From the NCBI GenBank assembly GCA_964440495.1, contig CAYTSD010000031.1, positions 1 through 14,583 of the forward strand: a stretch of DNA of 14,583 nt, read 5' to 3'. Below the pieces are notes generated by a model. The model did not search any database. It was not told the origin of the DNA and saw nothing but the letters and a program-made list of their open reading frames with translations. Below, piece by piece: positions 1 to 6,795 of the stretch. Made by a program: the position numbers and the translations under genes. Source of the stretch: Benthortus sp964440495 (lineage in GTDB: Archaea; Thermoproteota; Nitrososphaeria_A; Caldarchaeales; Wolframiiraptoraceae). Each line of letters opens with the position of its first letter. Position 1 is the stretch's first letter.

Positions 1-497
1 ACCTCCATGTAGCCGTCGTCTTTCTCAGCTATTCCAAGCCTCTTAGCGATGGCGTCAACGTGAGTATCAATAGCTATCTCAGGCAACCCGTAGGCAGCCG
101 AGAGAACTATGTCCGCGGTTTTGTCACCTACTCCAGGTAGTTTGAGGAGCTCCTTTCTATCCTTCGGGACATGGCCACCCCATCTCTCCAACAGGATTTC
201 AGCAACCTTCTTTATCCGTCTCGCCTTCACCCTATAGAATCCCACAGGCTTGATTAGTCTAGCTATCTCACGGACATCGGCTGAAGCAATCTCCCTAATT
301 GTTGGAAACCTCTTGAAGAGCGCTTCATGCGCCTTATCAGTCATCTCATCTCTGGTTTTATGGGAGAGCATAGCGCCGACGAGAACTTGGAACGGGTCAC
401 GGTTACGCACATGATCTGGACGCCGCCTCCCATACCTCTTCTCCAAAATCTCTAGGATGTGTTCGAAGTCTCCGCGGGTTATCTTCTTCCAGGGCAT
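1..497 (-). CDS. nth: Endonuclease III (DNA glycosylase/AP lyase), 3' end outside window
   Basis: Base-excision-repair glycosylase/AP lyase that removes oxidised pyrimidines. It reads leftward from ATG at 497 (MPWKKITRGD) and is still open at base 1, so only the first 165 residues are present. Visible family landmarks are the LSHKTRD helix (43-49), corresponding to LSxQTxD in the family; the helix-hairpin-helix LPGVGDKTADIVL (119-131) with the catalytic lysine K125; and AIDTHVDAI (141-149) with the catalytic aspartate D143. The C-terminal cysteines of the 4Fe-4S cluster would lie beyond the window, so their presence is unknown. The gene starts 30 bp after the stop of the citramalate synthase gene on the same strand, so it may be read through from it. 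A weak TATA-like TAAGTATCC (about 522-530) also sits about 27 bp before the ATG and could give a leaderless transcript. I see no Shine-Dalgarno (SD) sequence. The family is certain; the exact substrate range is not. Confidence 0.9.
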   Translation of the reverse strand, partial: MPWKKITRGDFEHILEILEKRYGRRRPDHVRNRDPFQVLVGAMLSHKTRDEMTDKAHEALFKRFPTIREIASADVREIARLIKPVGFYRVKARRIKKVAEILLERWGGHVPKDRKELLKLPGVGDKTADIVLSAAYGLPEIAIDTHVDAIAKRLGIAEKDDGYME

Positions 498-527
498 GGC
501 TGTTGGAAGCCTGTGAATGGAGGATAC

Positions 528-2111
528 TTAGGAGTTGCTCTTACCGAGTTCCTCGAGTATCAGTTTGTAGGTGTATCCCTCGGCTAAGGCTCTTAAACTT
601 GCCTCGATGATGTTGCGGGAGTATGCTGTGCATGCCCAGTTGTTTGCGCCGTCGCTGAACTCTATGAAGACTCTTACGGCCGCACCTGTCCCGCTTGCGG
701 CATCTACAACCGAGACCTTGTAGTTGGTTAGGGTGACTGCTCCAAGCTGTGGAAGCTTCTGGAGTAAGGCCCCTCTAAGCGCTAGGTCTAAGGCGTGGAC
801 TGGCCCTACCCCCTCTCCCGCGCCGTGGATTACGTCCTCGTTGACTTGAACCATTATCTCTGCCTCAACCCTCTGCCTCGCCCCCCTCTCAACCATCACT
901 CTCCATGCATGTATCTTGAACCTCTCAACATTCCATCCCAGGGCTTTTAGGATTAGGAGTCTCACGGTTGCCGACGCGTTGTCAAGCTGGTATCCCTGCG
1001 ACTCAAGCCTCTTAACCTCCTCTAAGGCCTTTGAGAGGGCTTCATCGTCCTTCGAGAGGCTTAGACCCATCCTCTTGGCCTCGTTTAGTATCGCCGCCCT
1101 CCCAGCCTGCTCCGAGACAGCCAGCCTCCTAACGTTCCCGACAAGCCTAGGGTTGAGGTGCTCGTAGGCCCTCGAGTTCTTCAGCATGGCGTCGATGTGG
1201 ATTCCACCCTTATGGGAGAAGGCGTAGTCGCCGACGTAGGGGTGGTAGGGTGAAAGACCTAAGCCTGAGAGCTCTCCGACATACTTCGCCAACTCTCTCA
1301 ACCCCTGAAGCTTCTCCTCCCTCGGAAGATTGGTGCGCAGGACGTTGAACCCCATCTTGAAGAGGAGCGCTGGTAGAACCTGGACTAGGTCAGCGTTCCC
1401 GCATCTCTCCCCAAGCCCGTTAATCGTTCCCTGGACATGTCTTGCCCCAGCCTCAACAGCTGCGAGTGTGTTGGCGACAGCTAGACCCGAGTCGTTGTGG
1501 GCGTGAATCCCAAGCCTGGAGGACTTAAGGACTTTCCTGGCGTTAGCGACAGCCTTTGAGACCTCTGAAGGAAGGGCGCCGCCGTTGGTGTCGGCCAAGA
1601 CTATCGTGTCCGCTCCAGCCTCCTCAGCAACCCTCAACACCTCCAAAGCGTATTCTTCATCCTCCTTGTAGCCATCGAAGAAGTGCTCAGCGTCGAAGAC
1701 TACCCTAAGCCCATGAGCCCTCAGATACTCTATACTGCTAGAGATAAGCTCTAGATTGCATTCGAGGCTGCATTTCAGGACTTGTTGGACATGGAGGCTC
1801 CAGGCTTTCCCGAAGAGGACTGCTGTGGAGAACCCTGACTTGAGTATCGAGTTTAGTGAGGGGTCTCTGCTAGGCGGATTATTTTTCCTCCTAGTGCTCC
1901 CGAAGACGGCTAGGTGAGAGTGCTTGAACTCGAGTTTCCCAGCCATCTTGAAGAAGTCGCTGTCCTTTGGATTTGAGTATGGCCACCCACCCTCGATAAT
2001 ATCTACCCCAAGCTCGTCAAGCTTTCTAGCTATATTCAGTTTCTCTTGAAGGGTGAAGGAGACCCCTGTCGTCTGTGCGCCGTCACGTAGGGTTGTGTCA
2101 AGGACCTCCAC
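528..2111 (-). CDS. cimA: Citramalate synthase (bacterial-style CimA, LeuA superfamily)
   Basis: A 527-residue enzyme predicted to condense pyruvate with acetyl-CoA to (R)-citramalate, the first step of the threonine-independent isoleucine route. The TIM-barrel catalytic half (about 1-290) shows DTTLRDGAQ (5-13, catalytic R9 and D10), EGGWPYSNPKD (40-50), DAEHFFDGYK (140-149), LADTNGGALP (172-181), the metal-binding GIHAHND (201-207, H203 and H205), NGLGERCGNADL (231-242) and FSHKGGIH (298-305). A LeuA-type allosteric domain occupies roughly 395-515. The EGGWPxSNPKD and AEHFFDGYK signatures are those of the Geobacter-type citramalate synthase family rather than of archaeal LeuA/CimA proteins, so the call rests on family resemblance. 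The start is GTG; the frame closes upstream at a TAA with no ATG, GTG or TTG between. A purine-rich SD-like tract (2122-2133) and a minus-strand TATA box support it. It lies divergent from the prefoldin operon. 2-isopropylmalate synthase is the main alternative. Confidence 0.85.
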   Translation of the reverse strand: MEVLDTTLRDGAQTTGVSFTLQEKLNIARKLDELGVDIIEGGWPYSNPKDSDFFKMAGKLEFKHSHLAVFGSTRRKNNPPSRDPSLNSILKSGFSTAVLFGKAWSLHVQQVLKCSLECNLELISSSIEYLRAHGLRVVFDAEHFFDGYKEDEEYALEVLRVAEEAGADTIVLADTNGGALPSEVSKAVANARKVLKSSRLGIHAHNDSGLAVANTLAAVEAGARHVQGTINGLGERCGNADLVQVLPALLFKMGFNVLRTNLPREEKLQGLRELAKYVGELSGLGLSPYHPYVGDYAFSHKGGIHIDAMLKNSRAYEHLNPRLVGNVRRLAVSEQAGRAAILNEAKRMGLSLSKDDEALSKALEEVKRLESQGYQLDNASATVRLLILKALGWNVERFKIHAWRVMVERGARQRVEAEIMVQVNEDVIHGAGEGVGPVHALDLALRGALLQKLPQLGAVTLTNYKVSVVDAASGTGAAVRVFIEFSDGANNWACTAYSRNIIEASLRALAEGYTYKLILEELGKSNS

Positions 2112-2121
2112 GTAATCGATT

Positions 2122-2133
2122 CCCTTCCCTCCC
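2122..2133 (-). promoter_or_regulatory. SD-like tract before the GTG start of cimA
   Basis: On the minus strand this reads GGGAGGGAAGGG, about ten bases before the GTG at 2111. It supports that unusual start codon, for which no in-frame alternative exists before the upstream stop. Confidence 0.5.
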
Positions 2134-2162
2134 TGTTATCCCGCATCTTGGAGACCGTACCT

Positions 2163-2171
2163 ATATTAATT
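2163..2171 (-). promoter_or_regulatory. Probable TATA box for cimA
   Basis: On the minus strand the sequence AATTAATATA lies about 55 bp before the GTG of cimA. A start site 25-28 bp downstream (near 2139) would leave a leader of about 28 nt containing the SD-like tract. Predicted from position and composition only. Confidence 0.45.
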
Positions 2172-2202
2172 TTCTCTAAATCGGAGAGGCTCTGAAGCGA
2201 TG

Positions 2203-2212
2203 TTTTTAAATT
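2203..2212 (+). promoter_or_regulatory. TATA box of the prefoldin-DHH-ECF operon
   Basis: TTTTTAAATT, centred about 28 bp upstream of the ATG at 2236. This is the spacing expected for an archaeal promoter giving a leaderless transcript that begins at that ATG. It argues against the in-frame ATG at 2200, which lies at the edge of the box itself. Confidence 0.6.
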
Positions 2213-2235
2213 CCTGGAAGAGATTTAACACGGGA

Positions 2236-2604
2236 ATGTCGGCAAATAGTGGAAGAGAAATTCCTCCAAGCCTTCAGCAGAAGTTGGCTAGACTCCAGCA
2301 ACTCCAGCAAACACTCAACGTTCTAATCACCGAGAGACAGAGGGTTGAGACAGAGCTTATAGAGGTTAAGAACGCTTTGGAGGAGCTTCAGAAGGCTCCA
2401 GATGACGCAAGGGTCTATAAGGCTGTTGGGCCTGTGCTGGTTCAGAGCGATAAGAAGAAGCTTGTCGAGGAGCTTATGGAGCGGAGGGAGCTCACCGAGA
2501 CTAGGCTTAAGCTCTTAGAGAAGCAGGAGCAGAGGACTAGAACACAGTTGGAGGAGCTTCAGAAGGAGATGCAGGCAGCTCTCTCAGGCATGAACCCCTC
2601 ATGA
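2236..2604 (+). CDS. pfdB: Prefoldin beta subunit
   Basis: Subunit of the hexameric archaeal prefoldin (two alpha, four beta), a jellyfish-shaped cytosolic holdase that passes unfolded proteins to the thermosome. From ATG at 2236 the protein is 122 residues: MSANSGREIPPSLQQKLARL. It has an N-terminal coiled-coil helix rich in Q and L (about 12-55), the family hallmark segment PDDARVYKAVGPVLVQ in the middle (hairpins of the beta-barrel body), and a second coiled-coil helix (about 75-118). An in-frame ATG at 2200 would add twelve residues, but they are encoded in the TATA box region and do not resemble the family, so I chose 2236. Its stop overlaps the next gene by 4 bases (ATGA), which suggests translational coupling. 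It is the first gene of a five-gene operon. The family call is secure. Confidence 0.93.
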   Translation: MSANSGREIPPSLQQKLARLQQLQQTLNVLITERQRVETELIEVKNALEELQKAPDDARVYKAVGPVLVQSDKKKLVEELMERRELTETRLKLLEKQEQRTRTQLEELQKEMQAALSGMNPS

Positions 2605-3605
2605 GGAAGCCTGAGCTAGTCTCCTCACTCAGCGAGACTCTTCGAGAGCTTCGCGGGAGACGTGTAGCTATCCTAACCCATGCGGGTGGAGACGCTGACT
2701 CAATCGGCTCAGCATACATCCTCTCAAACCTCCTGAGGAAAAACTATGGCGCTGAGGAGGTCTTCTTCAAGGTTCCAGGCTCAATCTCGACTCACAGCAA
2801 AGCCATACTAAGCTACCTAGAATTTGAGATAAGCGGGATAGAAGATGCCGACACCTACATCGTTGTCGACGCAGGCTCCCCAGAACAGCTTGAAGACCAT
2901 CTATGGATATTCTCAACCGGTAGAGATGTAATAGTTGTAGATCATCATGAGACAAGTGTTGAGGCCTATAGGGGGGTCAGGCTCTTCGCATCCGACGCCT
3001 ATCAATCTCTATGTGAGCTGATGTATGAGCTTGCCGAGTATGAGGGCTATGATTTAGGGCTTAGAGAGGCAGAGGCACTCTTCCTCGGAATCTACTATGA
3101 CACTGTTAGGCTCTCGGTTGCCGATGAGGAGACCCTGAGCAAGGTCTGCCACCTAGCTGGAATAGGTGTGAAGCCTATGAAGATACTCTCCCAGCTGGAG
3201 ACGAAGATGGATTCCTCGGAGAGGATAGCTAGACTGAAGGCGGCTATGCGGATGAGAGTATACAGGCTCGGTGAATGGCTTATCGCCCTAAGCAGGGTAA
3301 GCGGGTTCCAGAGCTCCGCAGCCCGCAGCCTCATCCCACTCGGCGCACACGCCTCCATAGTTGCGGGAGAATCTGATGAAGGTATACAGGCATCTATGAG
3401 GGCAGTCCAAGACATCGTTAAAGCTGGACTGGACTTAGGTAAGCTTGCCTCAAGGATTGGGGAAGAGTTTGGAGGACATGGGGGAGGGCATGCCGCGGCG
3501 GCGGGAGTATTCTGTAAAGCAGGTGATTTGGAAAAGGTCTTGAAGAGGTGTCTTGAACTTATCGAGGAGCAGCTTGGGGTGGGAGCAGAGCAGGTGAGTC
3601 CATGA
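2601..3605 (+). CDS. DHH/DHHA1-family phosphoesterase (NrnA/RecJ-like)
   Basis: A 334-residue manganese-dependent phosphoesterase predicted to cleave small phosphodiester substrates such as nanoRNA, short oligonucleotides or cyclic dinucleotides; the exact substrate cannot be told. Metal-site motifs appear in order: THAGGDADSIGSA (26-38, with H27, D31, D33), VVDAG (88-92, D90), VVDHHE (112-117, the DHH triad D114-H116) and YYDTVRL (165-171, D167). The DHHA1 substrate-binding domain ends with the glycine-rich GGHGGGHAAAAG (291-302). All expected acidic and histidine ligands are present, so it should be active. There are no membrane segments or CBS domains. It overlaps both the upstream prefoldin gene and the downstream ECF ATPase gene by 4 bases (ATGA), so it is probably translated by coupling. 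Confidence 0.88.
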   Translation: MRKPELVSSLSETLRELRGRRVAILTHAGGDADSIGSAYILSNLLRKNYGAEEVFFKVPGSISTHSKAILSYLEFEISGIEDADTYIVVDAGSPEQLEDHLWIFSTGRDVIVVDHHETSVEAYRGVRLFASDAYQSLCELMYELAEYEGYDLGLREAEALFLGIYYDTVRLSVADEETLSKVCHLAGIGVKPMKILSQLETKMDSSERIARLKAAMRMRVYRLGEWLIALSRVSGFQSSAARSLIPLGAHASIVAGESDEGIQASMRAVQDIVKAGLDLGKLASRIGEEFGGHGGGHAAAAGVFCKAGDLEKVLKRCLELIEEQLGVGAEQVSP

Positions 3606-4462
3606 AGCTTATAGAGGCTCACGGCCTCAGCTTCAAGTATGCTGGAAGCAGCATCTATGCTGTCAAAGATGTTGAGCTCGAGGTCGGTGAAGGAGAGTTC
3701 ATAGTGCTTGCTGGTAAGAGTGGATGTGGGAAATCAACTCTTCTACGATGCCTCAACGGACTCATACCACACTTCTATGAAGGTGAGATGAAGGGCTACG
3801 TCCTAGTCGATGGAGCTGACACCAGAGAGACTCCACCCCACCTCATCTCACAATCAGTTGGAATAGTCTTCCAGAACCCCGACAACCAGCTCTTCGCACT
3901 AAGCGTTGAGGCAGATATAGCATTCCCCCTAGAGAATCTAGCTCTACCGAGGGAGGAGATTAGGGAGAGGGTTGAATGGGCTCTCAAAGCTCTTGGAATC
4001 GAGGAACTTAGGGATAGACCCCCGATGGAGCTCTCAGGAGGACAGAAACAGAAGGTTGCGATAGCATCAGTCTTAGCTATGCGTCCGAAGGCTCTCCTAC
4101 TCGACGAGCCTACAAGCTCCCTAGACCCAGTCTCAGCAAAACAACTCATCGACGTAATAGTAAAGCTGAACAAGGAATACAAAATATCGATAATAATAGC
4201 TGAGCACAGACTCGACCTCCTAATCCCCCATACAAGCAGACTCATCGTAATGAATGAGGGGAGAATAGTATTCGATGATGATCCGAGAAATGTTCTGGAA
4301 AGAGACTTAATAGGTTACGGCATCTCCGTTCCAAAGGTTGTGAAGATTGCGCATCTGTTGAGAAGCTCTGGGAGAGGGGATTTCCAGAGGCTTCCACTCT
4401 CGGTTGAAGAATTCGTTAAGAGATTGAAGGTGGTTTCAGGTGATAAAGTTCGAGGGAGTTGA
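3602..4462 (+). CDS. ecfA1: ECF transporter ATPase subunit, first copy
   Basis: ATP-binding subunit of an energy-coupling-factor (ECF) vitamin or metal importer, acting at the cytoplasmic face of the membrane with EcfT and a second ATPase. The 286 residues contain Walker A GKSGCGKST (38-46), a Q-loop in the ECF-typical QNPDNQLF (91-98), signature LSGGQKQ (144-150), Walker B LLLDEP (165-170) followed by D175 of the D-loop, and the switch histidine H202 in AEHRLD. All catalytic residues are present. The long C-terminal extension with ISVPKVVKIAHLL is typical of EcfA proteins. It starts inside the ATGA overlap with the phosphoesterase gene and overlaps the second ATPase gene by 23 bases. The A1/A2 label here only reflects gene order. 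I cannot tell the substrate. Confidence 0.9.
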   Translation: MKLIEAHGLSFKYAGSSIYAVKDVELEVGEGEFIVLAGKSGCGKSTLLRCLNGLIPHFYEGEMKGYVLVDGADTRETPPHLISQSVGIVFQNPDNQLFALSVEADIAFPLENLALPREEIRERVEWALKALGIEELRDRPPMELSGGQKQKVAIASVLAMRPKALLLDEPTSSLDPVSAKQLIDVIVKLNKEYKISIIIAEHRLDLLIPHTSRLIVMNEGRIVFDDDPRNVLERDLIGYGISVPKVVKIAHLLRSSGRGDFQRLPLSVEEFVKRLKVVSGDKVRGS

Positions 4463-5255
4463 ATACGTCTATCCAAGCGGGATAAAGGCGTTGGATGGAG
4501 TCAGCCTCGAGATTAAGCGCGGTGAAGTCGCGGCGATAATGGGTGAGAACGGTGCAGGTAAAACTACCTTGCTTAAACATATGAATGGACTTCTCAAGCC
4601 AAGTCGTGGAAGAGTCTTAATCGATGGGGTTGACACTAGGAAGGCCACCGTTGCAGAGCTTTCAAGGAAGGTTGGAATAGTTTTTCAGAATGCTGAGGAG
4701 ATGTTCTTCTCTGGAAGCGTATGGGAGGAGACCGCCTTCGCTCTGAGAAACTTCGGCTACAGCGAGAATGTGATTAAGAGGAGGGTGAGATGGGCGCTAC
4801 ACTTCATGGAGCTTGAGGAGTATCGGGATAAGTCTCCGTTCCTGCTAAGCGGAGGAGAGAAGAAGCGTCTCGCACTGGCGATAATCCTCGCATGGTCTCC
4901 CGACGTAATAGTCTTGGATGAGCCTACGGTCGGTCAAGACCAGCTTCAGAAGGAGAAGATGATCCAGGTCATCAAGCTCCTCAACACTCAAGGAAGAACC
5001 GTTGTAATCTCTTCACATGATGTCGAGTTTGTAGCAGAGCTTAAGCCTAGAATAATCCTCATGAGTAGGGGGAAGATTGTAGGCGACGGCTCAGCCGAGG
5101 AGATGATGACGCAGTTCAACCTACTCTCCAGATGCAATCTCCTCCCACCTCAGATAGTCCAACTAACCTCAAGGCTGGGATTTCTCGGGATAAAGCCTCA
5201 TCTAGCCTCGGCTGAGGAGGTTGCGCAGGAAATTCTTGAGAGGGTTGGGAGATGA
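4440..5255 (+). CDS. ecfA2: ECF transporter ATPase subunit, second copy
   Basis: Second ATPase of the same ECF module, 271 residues, predicted to heterodimerise with the preceding one. Motifs: Walker A GENGAGKTT (35-43), Q-loop Q83 in VFQNAEEMFF, signature LSGGEKKR (136-143), Walker B VIVLDEPT (156-163) and switch histidine H193 in SSHD. The usual ECF QNPDDQ stretch is changed to QNAEEM, which marks it as the more diverged partner, although the catalytic residues remain. The C-terminal LLPPQIVQLTSRLG is the EcfA-type tail. The start is GTG at 4440, inside the previous gene. The end overlaps ecfT by 4 bases (ATGA). The overlaps and shared strand say the three ECF genes are made together. Confidence 0.9.
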   Translation: MIKFEGVEYVYPSGIKALDGVSLEIKRGEVAAIMGENGAGKTTLLKHMNGLLKPSRGRVLIDGVDTRKATVAELSRKVGIVFQNAEEMFFSGSVWEETAFALRNFGYSENVIKRRVRWALHFMELEEYRDKSPFLLSGGEKKRLALAIILAWSPDVIVLDEPTVGQDQLQKEKMIQVIKLLNTQGRTVVISSHDVEFVAELKPRIILMSRGKIVGDGSAEEMMTQFNLLSRCNLLPPQIVQLTSRLGFLGIKPHLASAEEVAQEILERVGR

Positions 5256-6022
5256 GTCTACTTCAAGGCCTCCAGTTCTATCCAGGTAAGACGTTTATCC
5301 ACCGCCTCGACCCCAGGATTAAGCTCCTACTCTCACTCCTCCTCCTAGCCACAACCTTCATGTACACCGAGGTCTCTGTTACAACAATCATCATAGGGGT
5401 TGAGGGTGGTTTAGCCGCTCTAGCTGGAGCGATTAGGAGATGGGTTAAGACAGTTTATGGCGCGGCGCCGCTGATTATCGCAGTCTTCCTGATGAATTAT
5501 CTCGTCTATTCTCTCCTACCTGGACGCCCCCTAGACCCTATGGGAATCTATAGGTCCTTCGCCTTCGCCTATAGGTTGATAGCATTCCTAGCATCTTTCT
5601 CGATATTCTTCCTTACCACGACCCCTGAGGAGCTTGGAATGGCTTTAACGAAGTTTAGGGTTCCATACATATACACCTTCGCATTTATCTCCGCGATAAG
5701 ATTTACTCCAGTCCTCGCGCAGGAGCTTCAGTCGATAATGGATGCTCAGCGCTCTAGGGGGCTGGAGCTTGAGAAGGGGAACCCGCTAACCAGGGTTAAG
5801 AGATATATTCCCATACTTGTCCCCCTCCTAGTCAATGTCTTGAGACGCTCCTATGAGCTCGCCGAGGCCATGGAGGTCAAATGCTTCGGAGCAAAGAAGG
5901 AGAGAACCTATCTAAAGGAACTCAAGATGAAGAGAAAGGATTACGCTGTGGCCGCAGCCTCTATCACATTGTTCGCATTAGCGGTCTACTTCAGGTTCTT
6001 CCAGGTAATCGGGCTTCCCTAA
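5252..6022 (+). CDS. ecfT: ECF transporter transmembrane subunit EcfT
   Basis: Integral membrane coupling subunit (256 residues) that links the two ATPases to a substrate-binding S protein. The N-terminal GKTFIHRLDPRIKLLLSLL (12-30) is the conserved EcfT opening. Hydrophobic membrane spans follow at about 26-40, 43-60, 71-90, 104-124 and 140-158, with a last one near the C-terminus (230-250). The two cytoplasmic coupling-helix motifs that touch the ATPases are visible as AQRSRG (165-170) and MEVKCFG (207-213), equivalents of the Ala-Arg-Gly motifs of the family. It is the last gene of the operon. No gene for an S component adjoins it, which suggests a shared (group II) module serving S proteins coded elsewhere. 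Confidence 0.88.
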   Translation: MSLLQGLQFYPGKTFIHRLDPRIKLLLSLLLLATTFMYTEVSVTTIIIGVEGGLAALAGAIRRWVKTVYGAAPLIIAVFLMNYLVYSLLPGRPLDPMGIYRSFAFAYRLIAFLASFSIFFLTTTPEELGMALTKFRVPYIYTFAFISAIRFTPVLAQELQSIMDAQRSRGLELEKGNPLTRVKRYIPILVPLLVNVLRRSYELAEAMEVKCFGAKKERTYLKELKMKRKDYAVAAASITLFALAVYFRFFQVIGLP

Positions 6023-6026
6023 TCCA

Positions 6027-6034
6027 CATATAAT
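6027..6034 (+). promoter_or_regulatory. TATA box of the XPF nuclease gene
   Basis: CATATAATT, centred about 27 bp before the ATG at 6058, predicting a transcript that begins at or within a few bases of the start codon. It sits in the 35-bp gap after ecfT, so the nuclease gene need not depend on the upstream operon promoter. Confidence 0.55.
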
Positions 6035-6057
6035 TCGCTGGAGACTGGTTATCAGGT

Positions 6058-6750
6058 ATGTCGATTAGGCTTAGGCCGGGTGTCGTCGTCATGGATAAGA
6101 GGGAGGAGAAGTCAGGTGTGCTGAAGCACCTCCTAGAGCTTGGTGTAAGCGTTAGGTTAGAGTTCCTCGAAGTCGGCGACTACCTCCTCCCAGGAGACAT
6201 TCTCGTTGAGAGGAAGACTGCGAGAGACTTCATCTCCTCCCTCCTCGACGGCAGATTGTTCGAGCAGGCCTCTGGAATAGCCTCAGCGTCACGTAACCCA
6301 ACTATGATTGTGGAGGGAGACCTTGAAGAGGCTTTGGAGAGCTTCGGGAGGGTGAAGGCCTTATGGGGTGCTCTGGCAAGCCTAGGATACGACTTCAGGA
6401 TAACGCTCTTCTACACCCCAAGCCCTAGGGAGACGGCTGAACTCCTCTCAGCAATCTCGGAGCGGAGCCCCGAGAAGAGTGAGGTTAGGTTGAAGCCTAG
6501 AAGGAAGAGGGGTGAGGCCGGCGAACTCCAGCTCTCGATAGTGGCCTCCCTCCCAGGCGTTGGGGCTGCCAGGGCTAAGCGCCTCCTCGAGAGGCTTGGA
6601 AGCGTTAGAGCTGTCTTCGACGCAGACCCTGGCCAACTCTCAAGACTAGGTGGAATACCCTACAAGACGAGCCTAGAAATCTATAGGCTGATAAATTCCA
6701 GGTATCAAGCTGGTGGAGAGGAGAAGCAGGAGCGGATAAACCATTTTTAG
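6058..6750 (+). CDS. xpf: XPF/ERCC4-type structure-specific endonuclease (short archaeal form)
   Basis: A 230-residue nuclease predicted to cut 3' flaps, branched and fork structures in DNA repair as a homodimer. The ERCC4 nuclease domain (about 8-130) shows DKREE (13-17, D13, R15, E16), EVGDYLL (38-44, D41) and VERKTARDF (50-58), the family's ERKxxxD signature with E51, R52, K53 and D57, then LLDGRLFEQ. A helix-hairpin-helix pair at the C-terminus includes LPGVGAARAKRLLERLG (165-181) and SRLGGI (195-200). There is no helicase domain, unlike euryarchaeal Hef, which fits a TACK archaeon whose XPF works with the sliding clamp PCNA. The protein ends KQERINHF, a candidate PCNA-interacting peptide (Q224, I227, F230). 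ATG at 6058 is preceded by a TATA box at leaderless spacing. Confidence 0.92.
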   Translation: MSIRLRPGVVVMDKREEKSGVLKHLLELGVSVRLEFLEVGDYLLPGDILVERKTARDFISSLLDGRLFEQASGIASASRNPTMIVEGDLEEALESFGRVKALWGALASLGYDFRITLFYTPSPRETAELLSAISERSPEKSEVRLKPRRKRGEAGELQLSIVASLPGVGAARAKRLLERLGSVRAVFDADPGQLSRLGGIPYKTSLEIYRLINSRYQAGGEEKQERINHF

Positions 6751-6762
6751 TTCCCTTATCCG
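6733..6762. promoter_or_regulatory. Inverted repeat around the xpf stop codon and a TATA-like T-tract
   Basis: Perfect 7-bp arms CGGATAA (6733-6739) and TTATCCG (6756-6762) are separated by 16 bases containing ATTTTTAG (6743-6750), whose last three bases are the xpf stop. The T-tract could be a TATA-like element about 28-32 bp before a start near 6775, or an oligo-T termination signal for xpf. The arms could be a regulator site or an RNA hairpin. The arms are seen; the function is inference. Confidence 0.35.
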
Positions 6763-6779
6763 AGGGTCGCTAGGGTATT

Positions 6780-6787
6780 GGAGGCGG
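6780..6787 (+). promoter_or_regulatory. Shine-Dalgarno sequence deciding the hexuloisomerase start
   Basis: GGAGGCGG ends 8 bases before the GTG at 6796 and is the best SD match near the gene. It overlaps the rival TTG start at 6778, which itself has only the weak GAGGG at 6762-6766. This favours the GTG. Confidence 0.55.
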
Positions 6788-6795
6788 TAAACAAA

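Noticed and set aside
2200..2235. Longer N-terminus for prefoldin beta from the ATG at 2200
   Set aside because: The extra codons overlap the TATA box, and the added residues MFLNSWKRFNTG do not fit the family; the leaderless start at 2236 fits both promoter and family.
3095..3622. Leftward 175-codon open frame opposite the DHH gene
   Set aside because: Serine- and proline-rich composition, no recognisable motif, and fully antisense to a gene with all catalytic motifs. It is a shadow frame.
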